Positions 34,401-44,000 of a stretch of DNA of 63,652 nt are shown piece after piece. Below the pieces are notes generated by a model. The model was given only the letters and a program-made list of their open reading frames with translations. It did not search any database and was not told where the DNA came from. Source of the DNA: a virus. Position 1 is the stretch's first letter, and the number at the start of each line of letters is the position of its first letter. Both the position numbers and the translations under genes were made by a program. The DNA lies in the IMG/VR virus record IMGVR_UViG_3300030109_004674, positions 1-63,652 of that record; one strand, written 5' to 3'.

Positions 34401-37400
34401 AAGTTCCGCTAGCATTAAAGTCAGGAAAAGAGTCTACAGGAGATATGGATCTTTTGTTAGAAGATAAATCTATAAGTGAAGAGCAAGTTCAATCTGAAAT
34501 TGAGTTAGATGAAGACATTGATACAAAAGACTCAAAAGTTGCAACCGAAGTAAATGAAAAGCTAGGTGAAGAAAAAACCAAAAGATTACAAGAACTTAAA
34601 AAGAAAAAGGCTGAAGGCGATGAATCTTTTGAAGTGGATTCTGAAATAGATGAGATAATTAGAGAAAAACAAGACATACGAGCAGGTATTGTTTCTGATT
34701 CAGATAGCAAATCTTTTGTTACGTTAGATTCTAATGACAAAATTGAGAAAGGAGACAGGCTAAGTTCTAAAAAAGATGATGGTAGTTATGTTAATTACGA
34801 TGTTATTGGAACTAATAAAGATGGGTCAATAGATGTAGATATAAACGGAACCAAGAGTACGCTTAGTGAGAACATCGTTAAAGATTTAAGAAAACAAGAA
34901 GGGTTTACTTTAACGAGAGAAACAGATGTTGGCCCGAAAACAACCGCAGAAGAAAAAGGTTTATCCGCAATGAATAGTCTTCAGAAAAAAATATCTGAAG
35001 GAGTCACTGGAAAAGAATTGACAAAAGACAGGAAGCAAGCTAACCAATACTTGAAGGACAACTACGACTTAGACTCACAAGAGTTATCGTCATTAAAAGA
35101 CGAGCTAGGTATTAAAAGTAAAGCGTCATCAGCACAAGCGGTATTTGCTTCAGCTATAAGGAAAGGAGTTACTACCGATAAGTTTATGTCGGCAATTAAA
35201 AAAGTTACTGCTGATTCTAAGCCAGATACTAAAACTGGGAGAAAAGCAAAAGCAAAAGAACTTCAAGATGAGATAGATATTTTAGAAAAAGAAATTGCTT
35301 TCGAAGGAAGGCAACTAGAATCAGATAAAGATGGACTTGAAAATGAAATAGAAACAGTAAACGATTTAGTTTCACGAAAGTGGGAGCCTGTAAATAGCGA
35401 AGATGCTGCAGTTCAATTGGCAGGAAAAAACACAAAAGGAAGACAAGTTGTTGGAACCAAGGGTGACATCAACATTAAGTCAACATCTAAAACTGGGAGA
35501 TCAATAAGAGCCATAGCGGATGACATAGCTGCTGAAGCAAATGACACAAATAACATTGATTCAGACGATGTGTTTGAAGCTATACTAGATGTTTTGCAAG
35601 AAGGGGGTATAGCAAAATGGAGAAATAAAGTATTTAATAAAAAAGGATTAAGTCAAAAAGAAGCGGATTTAAAAGCTAAAGAGCAGACTCTTAAAGAAAA
35701 GAAAAATGACTTAGCTAAATTAAAAGAAAAAGATCCTAATGCAGACCTTTCTACTGAAGAGGAAGTGTTTTTTGAAGAAAAGGCTAAAGACCAGGAAGAG
35801 TTTGAAGCTTCTGAAGAAAAACGAATGAAAGAAGAAACTCCAAAAGTAAGTCCAAAACAGATGTCTGATAAGGAGTTAAACGCAGCCATTAAAGAGGCAA
35901 AGGCAGCCAACGAAAAGGCATCATTTGCAGATGGGTCAAAGAACAAAACAGTTTCTGCGTTGAAGAAATTAACAGACGAAAAGAAGTCCAGGACAGCAGC
36001 CGAAAAAGAGTCAAAAGCTGAATCAAAGACTCCACTGCAGAAAGCGAAGGATGAAGTATCTAGAATTCAAAAAGAGTTAGATGAAAAAAAACAAGAAGCT
36101 GTAAAGTTGTTTAAGGAAACAGGAAATGCGAAAACATTAGACAACGAGGTTGTAAAACTTGAAAAAGAACTTAAGGCGGCAAAAGCTAAACTTGACAAGC
36201 TTAAGCCAGCTCCAAAGAAAACTAGAAAACTTACTCCACAAGAAAAGAAGGCTGCACAATTAAAAAGAGAAGCTAAAAAATTAGCAGACAAAAATAACAA
36301 AGCGGCACAAAAAGAGCATGATGCAGAAACTAAAAAAGCAGGAGAATACAAAGTAAGCGAAGACTCTAAAGAAACAATTAAACAAAAGACAGATGCTCTT
36401 CCAAAAGATCATACTGTATTTAAGCATAAAAAAACAGTAATACAAGATATTGTTAAAGCAATAGACGAATTAGCCAAAGGAAATATTGCTACTATAATTA
36501 TTGGTGGGTCTAAGATTCCTTTCCTAAAGATGACTACAGATAAAAACGGAAAAGTATTTATCGATAAGCAAAGTGGTGTTTGGGATTTAGTATTTGGTTT
36601 AGACAGAAAAAATGAAGACGGAAGTAATGTTATAAATTCGGAAGACGGCTCTGCAGACTTAAGAAACGAGTTAGCAAAACAAATTGCTAAAGCGAGATTA
36701 GTTGGTCTAGCAAAAGCTCAAGCAAAAGTTAATCTAGAAAAGAAAAAGCTTGCGTCAAAAATGTTTGAGTCAGGTCTTAAAGATATTACTGATGCAGCTA
36801 AACAAGCTAGAGGCGAGATGAGTCTTTTTCTTGGAGGAACTCAAGCATCGTTAAAACTTCTAAAAGGCGTTGTGAAGATGGCAGCTGGCGGTGGTCTTTT
36901 TGTTTTAGAGAAAGGCGTTGGTGTGCCAATAAAATACGGACTTAAAGCTTATCAATTTGCAACAGATCAGGTTTCAAGTTTAGTTGCAAAATTTGTAGAT
37001 AAAGTATTGTACAAACTTCTTGACGAGATTGGAATTGCAACTATAAAGGCTGTTAAATTCATCTTTGGAAAAATATTTAATAAAGTAGCAGAGTACGCAC
37101 GTAAAGGAAAGATGTCTGCTTCAGATATAGATTATAACAGTATTGATCCTGACACTGCAACAGCTTTTGAGGACACTGTGAGAGAAGCGGCTAACATGAA
37201 AGGTGATATTAGTGATATATCTTTATTCATAAGAAATCAAGCAGCTATGTTTAAGGCTTTGTCAGAAAGTATATCGGAAAAAAAGAAATCTTATGCATTA
37301 GCTTCAGCAGCTTTAATGAAGCTGTCTAATGATGTTGGTAGAATGACAAATCTAGATGATGTAAAAGCTAGGTTGCAAGAAGAGGCTAATCCAACAGCAC

Positions 37401-39904
37401 CTAGGCATATTGATATTCTTAGCGGCCATATGGATGCAATAGCTGTGACATCGGGAATGAGAAATAAAATCAAGGGTGCTATAAAAGATTTAATTTATAG
37501 AAGACACGGAGACATACATCGAGGTATGTTTGAAGATGATGTTTTAGCTCATGAAATGGAGGTTTTAACTGAAGCTGAAAATATAGCATTAACTTTTATG
37601 ACTCAAGGAACTAAAAAAGTTCCAGAAATGTTAAAAATGGGTAAAGAGCAAAGGGCTATTATAAATGGATTGCTACAAAATCCTACGCAAAACATGGTAC
37701 TTTTTGAAAATAAAATATACGAAAGGTTTTCTAAGTACTTTGAAGCTATGACGGAAAATGGTCAGCTTACAGAAGAGGCTTATGTAACAGGATATATGCC
37801 ACAGGTTTGGGATTTGAAAGGAAAAGAAATTGGAGAAGTAAAAAAAGTATTCGATTTAAAAAACCCCAACACAAAAAAGAGATACATACAAAGTTATGAG
37901 GCAGGTATTAAATTAGGATTAACGCCAAAAACTTTAAAAGCAAGCGATTTATTAAGAGTCTATTCTAAAAATTATCATCAGACTACAGCTAATAAAGGTT
38001 TTGTAGAGGCTTTATATGAGATGGTTACAGAGTCAGGACAAAGATTAGTTGTTCCAGCTGATTCAAAAGCACCTCCAGGATATGTTAAAATCGATAATCC
38101 AGCTTTTACGAAATACGTAATGAAACCAAACAAGGACGGTAAATTTGAACTTACTGAAGTTCCTGTAATGGCTCATCCTGAAATAGCAGGATATGTCAAT
38201 GCGTTAGCTAGCCAAGGTTTTGATAATAAAGGTTTAAAGGCATTATACGCTTTGACGCAGGTAGTAAAAAAGATAAATCTAAGTATTTCCTTTTTTCACC
38301 ATTGGGCTTTAAGTGAAGCAGCTACAGCTACTCCTGCAAGTTTAACCGCAGCAGTCGGCATGTGGAATCCTAGAAAAATAATGAAAGAATACTTCACGAA
38401 TGAAAATCCAATGGAAGTATTTAGAAATATTCCCTTAACTAAAGAGGCGTTAGAAGCAGGGCTTATGATAGAGTCTTCTCCAGATATATCTAGAGAGATT
38501 TCAGACAACTTGTTTAATCGAGCAGTTAGAGGTTTGGATAATGCGATCTTTAATAAAACTGAAATAAGTTTTAAAGACGCAGATGGAAAGATGAGAACAA
38601 TTAATCTAAACCCTGTAAAGGGTACAGATAAACTTGTGAAAAAATGGGATGGATTTTTATGGGATTACCTGCATAATGGTTTTAAGTTAACGGCTTTCCA
38701 AAACATGAAAACCGACTGGGATGTTAAAAACCCAAACGCAACTAAAGAGCAGAGAAAACTTGCTTATAGAGAAATTGCAGGCCAGGTTAACGATACGTTT
38801 GGAGGACAAGCGTGGGAAATGTTAGCGGTTAGTAAGAAAACGCTTCAAACACTACAATTGTTATTGCTTTCTCCAGATTGGACGGTATCTACCGGTAGAC
38901 AGTTCTTATCAATGTTTGCTGGATTTTCTGACTCAAAAACATTTAGAGCGTTAAGAAGAGATGGTAATTACGGTAAAAGACCTTTATATACTATTGATGG
39001 AATATACAATGCTGTAGAGAAGTTAGATGTAGCAAACGATTTAAACTCTGCAAGCACAAGAAGAAATATGGGATTGCGTTTTTGGTCTAATGCATGCCTT
39101 AGATACTATTTACTAATGAATGTCGCAAACTACGTTATAACAGCATGGAGTGATGATAGGGATAGAGAGGATGAAAGAGATAGAAATGCGTTTGATAAAG
39201 CAATGGATTCTTTTGGTATTATTCCAGACGGAACAGTAGGTAAGTTTATGTATGAAAACGACAGAGGAAATAAATTTGCTTTGATGGGAGGAAGGAGTCC
39301 TGCTACAAATGAGAAGATGTATTACAGGATGTCTAAGCAGTTTTTAGAGGTGCCAGAAATGCTAGAAGACCCATTAGGAAGACTTGCGTCTAAAGCGTCT
39401 CCTAATTTAAGGTTTATTTCAGACGTTATAATAGACCCTAAGACTATATACGATCCTTACAGAACAAGAGGTGAAGCTGCTTTAGATGTTATACTTCCTT
39501 TTTCGTCAAAGATATTTAATCCTGATGAAAACCTTACTCCTTTAACTAGAACCGTATCCGTTGCTGTTGGTGTAAGAAAAGGGTTTACACAAACCCGATT
39601 AAAAAGAGAGCTTGGTGATCTTTGGAGAGAAGACGCACCTATAGAGGATTTTATCGAATTAGCTTATGCAGCAAAAGAAACAGGAGAAAAGCTTAGATAT
39701 AAACTCGCTGTTGTTCAAGCTTCTGAAGAGTACATGAAGGCAAAAGAGAAGGAGATTAAAAAAATAGAAGGAATAAAAGGTGAAGGGGGAAAGATAAGGA
39801 TGTTGCAGAATAGAGAGCTTCGGGAAAAATGGATAGAAGAAAAGAAGTATTTAGGTAAAAAAATACAACAAGTTATCAATGAAGCTAGCAGAATAACACC
39901 ATAA
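31487..39904 (+). CDS. giant virion ejection protein, 2805 aa
   Basis: The largest gene in the genome. It opens with an acidic coiled-coil N-terminus (residues 1-130) and helical repeats. A hydrophobic Gly/Ala-rich stretch near residue 700 (TTGMLAGVMVEMLPAMVATAPEGGAGG) is followed by a long Lys/Glu coiled coil (about 980-1640). A second hydrophobic cluster at about 1785-1860 includes LLKGVVKMAAGGGLFVLEKG, then helical domains. Near residue 2460 it has LLSPDWTVSTGRQF, a segment type seen in giant internal virion proteins of marine podoviruses. I see no RNA-polymerase DxDGD or lysozyme motif. It is likely ejected to build or line the DNA channel. Confidence 0.7.
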   Translation: MASEFELGQESYDESSAQIGEGIVDDNILTEEEKKKKEEEAKLKLQLAKNAANQTSQGASDTTSIATEEPALPQEIQDTISSQEETPEEEVVDEIEEASEQEVDEEDTKNKVPVTRYAKNPPEKTVNNEKAKQLYQFLSEDPDINLVSTFDEFKTNWLGTDEKAKEIYDILSGPNNLSDEAYEENLQDYLSQVRSDDVVANNNEDGYEMANTGRINLTVDQLPDALGLTTKEAASYDKARELQDRLDALMPAYERELAAEKTRQEKENRQNKIDEAAKTFEEKIHERVNEDLGVSEHRQDLFELQRQSEIGIHQAKKTTQLGTLVEQLKKDIKTEKNMLEVAAGISAAPYIWYDGIDEPLKEMLSTDKEFIVREFKGTENEIFSTEFEIDKKIAQMEKDRETTIKLIGSVKYEKRLDKLKEERADVLEEYFAPINKNINELNALKLEQGISKKRIDAINKQIKIQQGLKRNLILDNPEQAIKSLTPALEGNNKIIMKQIMDTIDKDHPNASAKEKFDLFFLAHREAVTQNLIEVGYAKEAGMDEMMRPVIEVDIGWSPYIKDAFNWKRIPFTSIPVDEGTMSLTDKQKEAIKGLSGLNAMLPIYLTNRVKVTDDSFWDGFWDGMGSFMLPNLYAGDTNMTQKRMSVTQRFIDEYGVDNVDKKTLEAISGASTPADLFKEDFKLWNPFTWDEVDPVRAGQTTGMLAGVMVEMLPAMVATAPEGGAGGLAVLARIGNTLKNAKKFKRLGKASARYFDLLKESSSLAKYSVFAKNPLLKNAAFEGLRFELVGEVFQTNEDTFNFWSGFAGGYLGGLTAKGIKSGASSLFTKTGAEDALARLGVVFGDKAKGLANSIIEIQSRGIGEVGEEIAQEMVETYRQTPEGKSFFAELRKKFPDAKSIDEFLITTYLMGSMFGGMAQFNKLYSKHKGSGGNTKVVDEAVGDMANDQSLAIMKVVEEESKIDSEGGKRQARKVPLALKSGKESTGDMDLLLEDKSISEEQVQSEIELDEDIDTKDSKVATEVNEKLGEEKTKRLQELKKKKAEGDESFEVDSEIDEIIREKQDIRAGIVSDSDSKSFVTLDSNDKIEKGDRLSSKKDDGSYVNYDVIGTNKDGSIDVDINGTKSTLSENIVKDLRKQEGFTLTRETDVGPKTTAEEKGLSAMNSLQKKISEGVTGKELTKDRKQANQYLKDNYDLDSQELSSLKDELGIKSKASSAQAVFASAIRKGVTTDKFMSAIKKVTADSKPDTKTGRKAKAKELQDEIDILEKEIAFEGRQLESDKDGLENEIETVNDLVSRKWEPVNSEDAAVQLAGKNTKGRQVVGTKGDINIKSTSKTGRSIRAIADDIAAEANDTNNIDSDDVFEAILDVLQEGGIAKWRNKVFNKKGLSQKEADLKAKEQTLKEKKNDLAKLKEKDPNADLSTEEEVFFEEKAKDQEEFEASEEKRMKEETPKVSPKQMSDKELNAAIKEAKAANEKASFADGSKNKTVSALKKLTDEKKSRTAAEKESKAESKTPLQKAKDEVSRIQKELDEKKQEAVKLFKETGNAKTLDNEVVKLEKELKAAKAKLDKLKPAPKKTRKLTPQEKKAAQLKREAKKLADKNNKAAQKEHDAETKKAGEYKVSEDSKETIKQKTDALPKDHTVFKHKKTVIQDIVKAIDELAKGNIATIIIGGSKIPFLKMTTDKNGKVFIDKQSGVWDLVFGLDRKNEDGSNVINSEDGSADLRNELAKQIAKARLVGLAKAQAKVNLEKKKLASKMFESGLKDITDAAKQARGEMSLFLGGTQASLKLLKGVVKMAAGGGLFVLEKGVGVPIKYGLKAYQFATDQVSSLVAKFVDKVLYKLLDEIGIATIKAVKFIFGKIFNKVAEYARKGKMSASDIDYNSIDPDTATAFEDTVREAANMKGDISDISLFIRNQAAMFKALSESISEKKKSYALASAALMKLSNDVGRMTNLDDVKARLQEEANPTAPRHIDILSGHMDAIAVTSGMRNKIKGAIKDLIYRRHGDIHRGMFEDDVLAHEMEVLTEAENIALTFMTQGTKKVPEMLKMGKEQRAIINGLLQNPTQNMVLFENKIYERFSKYFEAMTENGQLTEEAYVTGYMPQVWDLKGKEIGEVKKVFDLKNPNTKKRYIQSYEAGIKLGLTPKTLKASDLLRVYSKNYHQTTANKGFVEALYEMVTESGQRLVVPADSKAPPGYVKIDNPAFTKYVMKPNKDGKFELTEVPVMAHPEIAGYVNALASQGFDNKGLKALYALTQVVKKINLSISFFHHWALSEAATATPASLTAAVGMWNPRKIMKEYFTNENPMEVFRNIPLTKEALEAGLMIESSPDISREISDNLFNRAVRGLDNAIFNKTEISFKDADGKMRTINLNPVKGTDKLVKKWDGFLWDYLHNGFKLTAFQNMKTDWDVKNPNATKEQRKLAYREIAGQVNDTFGGQAWEMLAVSKKTLQTLQLLLLSPDWTVSTGRQFLSMFAGFSDSKTFRALRRDGNYGKRPLYTIDGIYNAVEKLDVANDLNSASTRRNMGLRFWSNACLRYYLLMNVANYVITAWSDDRDREDERDRNAFDKAMDSFGIIPDGTVGKFMYENDRGNKFALMGGRSPATNEKMYYRMSKQFLEVPEMLEDPLGRLASKASPNLRFISDVIIDPKTIYDPYRTRGEAALDVILPFSSKIFNPDENLTPLTRTVSVAVGVRKGFTQTRLKRELGDLWREDAPIEDFIELAYAAKETGEKLRYKLAVVQASEEYMKAKEKEIKKIEGIKGEGGKIRMLQNRELREKWIEEKKYLGKKIQQVINEASRITP

Positions 39905-39959
39905 CATTGACCCTAACAAAAACTAAGGAAGCCACGTAATATAGTAATTAAATAATTTA

Positions 39960-39967
39960 TATATTTG
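39960..39967 (+). promoter_or_regulatory. candidate promoter -7 element before the fibre cluster
   Basis: TATATTTG 17 bp before the ATG of the 245-aa gene, in the 79-bp gap after the giant gene. No proper -33 TTG is seen. Confidence 0.42.
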
Positions 39968-39983
39968 TTAAAAGAGACAAGTC

Positions 39984-40721
39984 ATGCCAAACTTTCAAGC
40001 AACATTAATCGATTCATCAACAAACACAATAGACGTATCTATTGATACGGACTGTTCAATTTTGACTTTTGAGGATAATTCTAATTATACTACTTCAGAT
40101 GAATCAGGTCATGAAAACGCAGACTTTGCAGATTATAGGCAGTTAGAAATTAGTTCTCCAGATGGTTCAACATACGATTACGATGCTCAAGGAAATTTAG
40201 ATGCAGCTTGGGATCAAGGGACTTCTAGAAACAATACTCTAAACAGGACGTTAGCTTCTTCAGATTTAGATGGCGTATACGTTTTGACTCTTTTTTCTGT
40301 ACCAACTTATAACTCGTCTGTCAGCTACACGCATACCACGGCTAGCCCAAAATCTGTTTATTACAACAATAAAATTTGGCAGACACTACAAACAACACCT
40401 TCATCAAATACTCCAGAGTCTGGTTCTGAGTATTGGAAAGAAATAACCAGAAAAGACCTTAGTTCTAAGTATAAAGCGACAGCTACATTTTCTTTAACAT
40501 GTAGAGAGCTTAATCAATGTTTAGAAAGACTGACATTAGAGGCAGGGTGTACTGTGAGTGGAGATTCGTGTGATGACGACCTTCTTTGCGGTAATACATC
40601 ATTCTTAAATCAAGTTAAGCTTAAAACCTTAATAGATGGTATAGGATACGCCAGTGATGCAGGAGACTTTACTGAGGCAACCAATTTGGTCAATGCAGCT
40701 AAATCAATTTGTAATTGTTAA
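39984..40721 (+). CDS. tail/fibre-associated protein with CBM5/12-like segment, 245 aa
   Basis: Beta-rich N-terminal half with Asp/Ser-rich strands. Residues about 105-150 (VSYTHTTASPKSVYYNNKIWQTLQTTPSSNTPESGSEYWKEI) look like a chitin/carbohydrate-binding module of the CBM5/12 type: strand, aromatic, N-x-x-W, then P...G..W. The C-terminus is Cys-rich (CRELNQCLE, CTVSGDSCDDDLLC, ICNC). It probably sits at the base of fibres or binds host glycans. The stop overlaps the next ATG (TAATG). Confidence 0.6.
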   Translation: MPNFQATLIDSSTNTIDVSIDTDCSILTFEDNSNYTTSDESGHENADFADYRQLEISSPDGSTYDYDAQGNLDAAWDQGTSRNNTLNRTLASSDLDGVYVLTLFSVPTYNSSVSYTHTTASPKSVYYNNKIWQTLQTTPSSNTPESGSEYWKEITRKDLSSKYKATATFSLTCRELNQCLERLTLEAGCTVSGDSCDDDLLCGNTSFLNQVKLKTLIDGIGYASDAGDFTEATNLVNAAKSICNC

Positions 40722-41029
40722 TGAGCCAGATTCAACAACATCTATTAGATCCGGAAAATGTTTCAGTAATGACTGAAGCAAACACGAAAACTGTTAAACG
40801 TGATATTGTCTTAAAGCTAAATAAACTAGCTTTAGCGATGGTCTATAATTTAGGTTCAGAGTCTGATACTGAGTGGGGAGACGTTATTTTAAAAAATAAC
40901 ATTCTAGACATGTTCACGTACACAAACGCAAAAACATTAACAGAGGATGATCTTAGATGCTTGGTAGGCAGGTTGTTTAGAGAGCTAGATAGTAGTATTC
41001 CTTGTAATACTAGTGGTATACATTTTTAA
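40721..41029 (+). CDS. hypothetical protein of the fibre cluster, 102 aa
   Basis: Helical, no clear family. MSQIQQHLLDPENVSVMTEANTKTVKRDIVLKLNKLALAMVYNLG opens the protein, and Leu/Asp-rich helices follow. The ATG at 40721 was preferred over an in-frame TTG at 40715 because it overlaps the previous stop as TAATG, indicating coupling. It may be a small tail assembly factor or fibre adaptor. Confidence 0.6.
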   Translation: MSQIQQHLLDPENVSVMTEANTKTVKRDIVLKLNKLALAMVYNLGSESDTEWGDVILKNNILDMFTYTNAKTLTEDDLRCLVGRLFRELDSSIPCNTSGIHF

Positions 41030-41041
41030 GTAGAAACAATT

Positions 41042-44000
41042 ATGAGTGGAGGAAGTTGTAATCCAATTAGATCAAAAAAACCAACGTCTCAGAACTTAAG
41101 CACTTCTGATGTAACAACGTACGATGGTCCAGCTGTAAGTAACCTGTCGGGAATTACACCAAGTGTATCGTCCTTAAATAATGTAGTAACATCTATAGAT
41201 AATGCTTTTGGAAGTTTTTCACTTCCTAATTCTGGCGGCATAACATACAACGGAAACCTTACGTTGGGGACTTGCAATATTCCTGTTACACCAACGGTAA
41301 ACACTACGGTTAATGACGCAATAACTTCTTTAGCAACATACATATGTTCGGTAGAAAGCAGTATACCTAGTGTTACTAACTTAACAACAGACAGCATAAA
41401 GGTAACTGGTAGTTTGATAGGAACAACTTGTATTGGCACATTTACTGCGGCAAGTACTACAACAGCTTATCTTGATGCGTTAACAACATATGTTTGTAAT
41501 GGATTAACCACATTAAGTGGTGCAGACCAAACAGATTTGTATGATTACGAATCAATATCAACTCACGAAGACTGGATTGGTATTGGGGGTGACTCAGGAC
41601 ACTCTTCTAGTAGTTTAATAGTTCCAATTACTAGTAATCCTAGTGGAGTTGGACGTTATTACATAAACGGAATAAAGTATAAAGTAGCTAATCAGAATGT
41701 AACTTTAGTTGCAAGTAGAGATAATTATGTTGATTGGTCTGAAAGTGCCACTGATTATGTTATTACAGATGTAGCATCAGGAAGCACAGCACCACCAGTA
41801 AGCGGAGTTAGACTTTGGAAGTTTGTAACTGACGGATCAGGTGTAACCGCAGCAACAGACCTTAGAAATCTATATTGGTTTGATGGTGAAAGAATGACTG
41901 ACAATGCCGTCCTAACAAGGCATATTACAGATTTAAATGTAACTGCAGCAAAACTAGAAAACTTTGGTACTGCAGGTACAAATGATTGGGGTATTGGTCA
42001 ATTTACTGTTGATGATAAAGGTAGGGTTCAATCGTATAGTGAAAATGTAACATTAAATTCATTAGCAAACGGAGATGTGTTGCAGTATAACTCAAGCACT
42101 AGTACTTGGGAAAATGTTGGAATAGCAGCTACATTAATTCCTGCAGGAGCAACACAAGGGCAGACATTGTATTACGACACAAGTAGTAGTCAGTACCAAG
42201 TGAGTACATTCTTGCGAAACATGGATAATGCCGTAGGTATTGGAGGAAGCGGTATTCCGCAACAAGAACTACACATAGGTGCTTCCGCTACACAGGCATG
42301 GCAGCTTGATGATGTATCAGGACTTAATGCTTCAACAACAACAGGAGGCTCTTTAGTAGCTGATACTTATTACTATACTGTTACAGCTATTGATTCTTTA
42401 GGAGGTGAAAGTATATCTCAAAACGAAGTATCTGGTACAGTGGATGGAATTGCTCAAACACAAGTAGACATAACATGGGCAGAAGTCCCTAGAGCAACAT
42501 CATATAGAGTTTACAAGGGTACTGCATCCGGTGTTTACACGGAATATTTTTCAGTAACTGGAAGTTTTATTTATTCAGACACTGGAGCTGCAGGAACAGC
42601 AGGAAGTGCTCCAACTGAAAATCCTAGTGCTTTTGCAATGTACGCTACTAAAAATGGTATTGGTATAGGTGCTACAGCTGACGCAGAAAAAGCTATTGTA
42701 ATAAGAGATAACGGATTCTCTACTCATTACGGTGTCGACATACTTTTACAAGGAACTAAAAATGTTGATACTTACGGTGTAAAATCTTCTATCACAGCAA
42801 CAAACTCAGCTAACAATATAGGTGGTTGGTTTAATGTTTCGGGTGGTGCTAATAATTACGTATTAAGACTTCAAGACGGAAACGACAATACAGGTAAGTT
42901 TTTGCAAGTTTCAGACGCTGACGGAAATGTTGCTTTTAATGATCCGTCTGTGACTATACAAGATGAAGGTGCTTCTATTCTAGCTGGTGCCAATGTAATA
43001 AACTTTGTTGGGCCAGGTGTTACAGCTTCATCTCCTTCTGCAGGACAAGTTGATGTTTCGATTACAGGATCTGTTTCTGCATTAGATGATTTATCCGATG
43101 TAACATCAGCATCACCAAATGACTGGGACACTCTTGCATATGACTCCGCTTTAAGTCAATGGGTTAATAGTGGTGTTATAAGCAATGATCTTGACAACGC
43201 AGCTATAGGAGATAAACCAACAGCTATAGCGGCAAGACTACATATAAACAGTACTAATGGCACTGATTTATTAAAAATAGAAAACTCTATAGCAGGGGTA
43301 GTAGCAACAATTAATTCTGCAGGATTATTAACATATAATGATGCTATAAAATACACTTACACTAATAGTGGTGCGTCTCCTTTAGGTGCAGGAAAAGTGT
43401 TAACATCTGACGCTAACGGTAATGCGACATGGGAGAATGCTAATTCTTCCATAAACCTGCAGTCAGTTACGAACATTGGAAATGCTACAACAAACAATAT
43501 TGAGCTAACAGGTTCTAGTTTAGTTTATGACAATAGCTCGTTTACTACAACTGTATCAGCCAATCCTACGGCAAATAGAACAATAAACTTTCCAGATGAA
43601 AGTGGATATATAGTTTTAGGGTCAGGTACTACGGATAGAGTTACTAGATGGGATTCAGCAAGTAGTACAGGTAATTCATCTTTTTATGATGACGGAACAA
43701 CAACAGGTTTTGGTGTTACCCCAAGTGCCTCTAAGAGGATAGATATTGTATCCAATGTAGATACAACTATAGAAATAGATCACACAGGGTCAGCTGCAGG
43801 ATCTTGTATATTAGATATGTCTTACACGGGTACTGCTAGTGGAATAGTATCAGGTTTAGTGAAGTTATCAAGTAGTTCCGCTGTTGGAAGTACAAAAGGA
43901 ATTGTAGCCCAACTTACATCAAGCACTGGTACTTATGTTTACGGTGTTCAAGGTAATGTTAACAATGCTGCTAACAGAAATTGCGGTGTTTACGGGTCGG

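Noticed and set aside
36067-36351. Minus-strand 94-aa ORF, and many similar ORFs within late genes
   Set aside because: They are antisense shadows of Lys/Glu- or Ser/Thr-rich coding sequence with no start leader and no independent signals.
31487-39904. Virion RNA polymerase (N4-like or crAss-like)
   Set aside because: No DxDGD-type or T7-type polymerase motifs could be found in the translated sequence.
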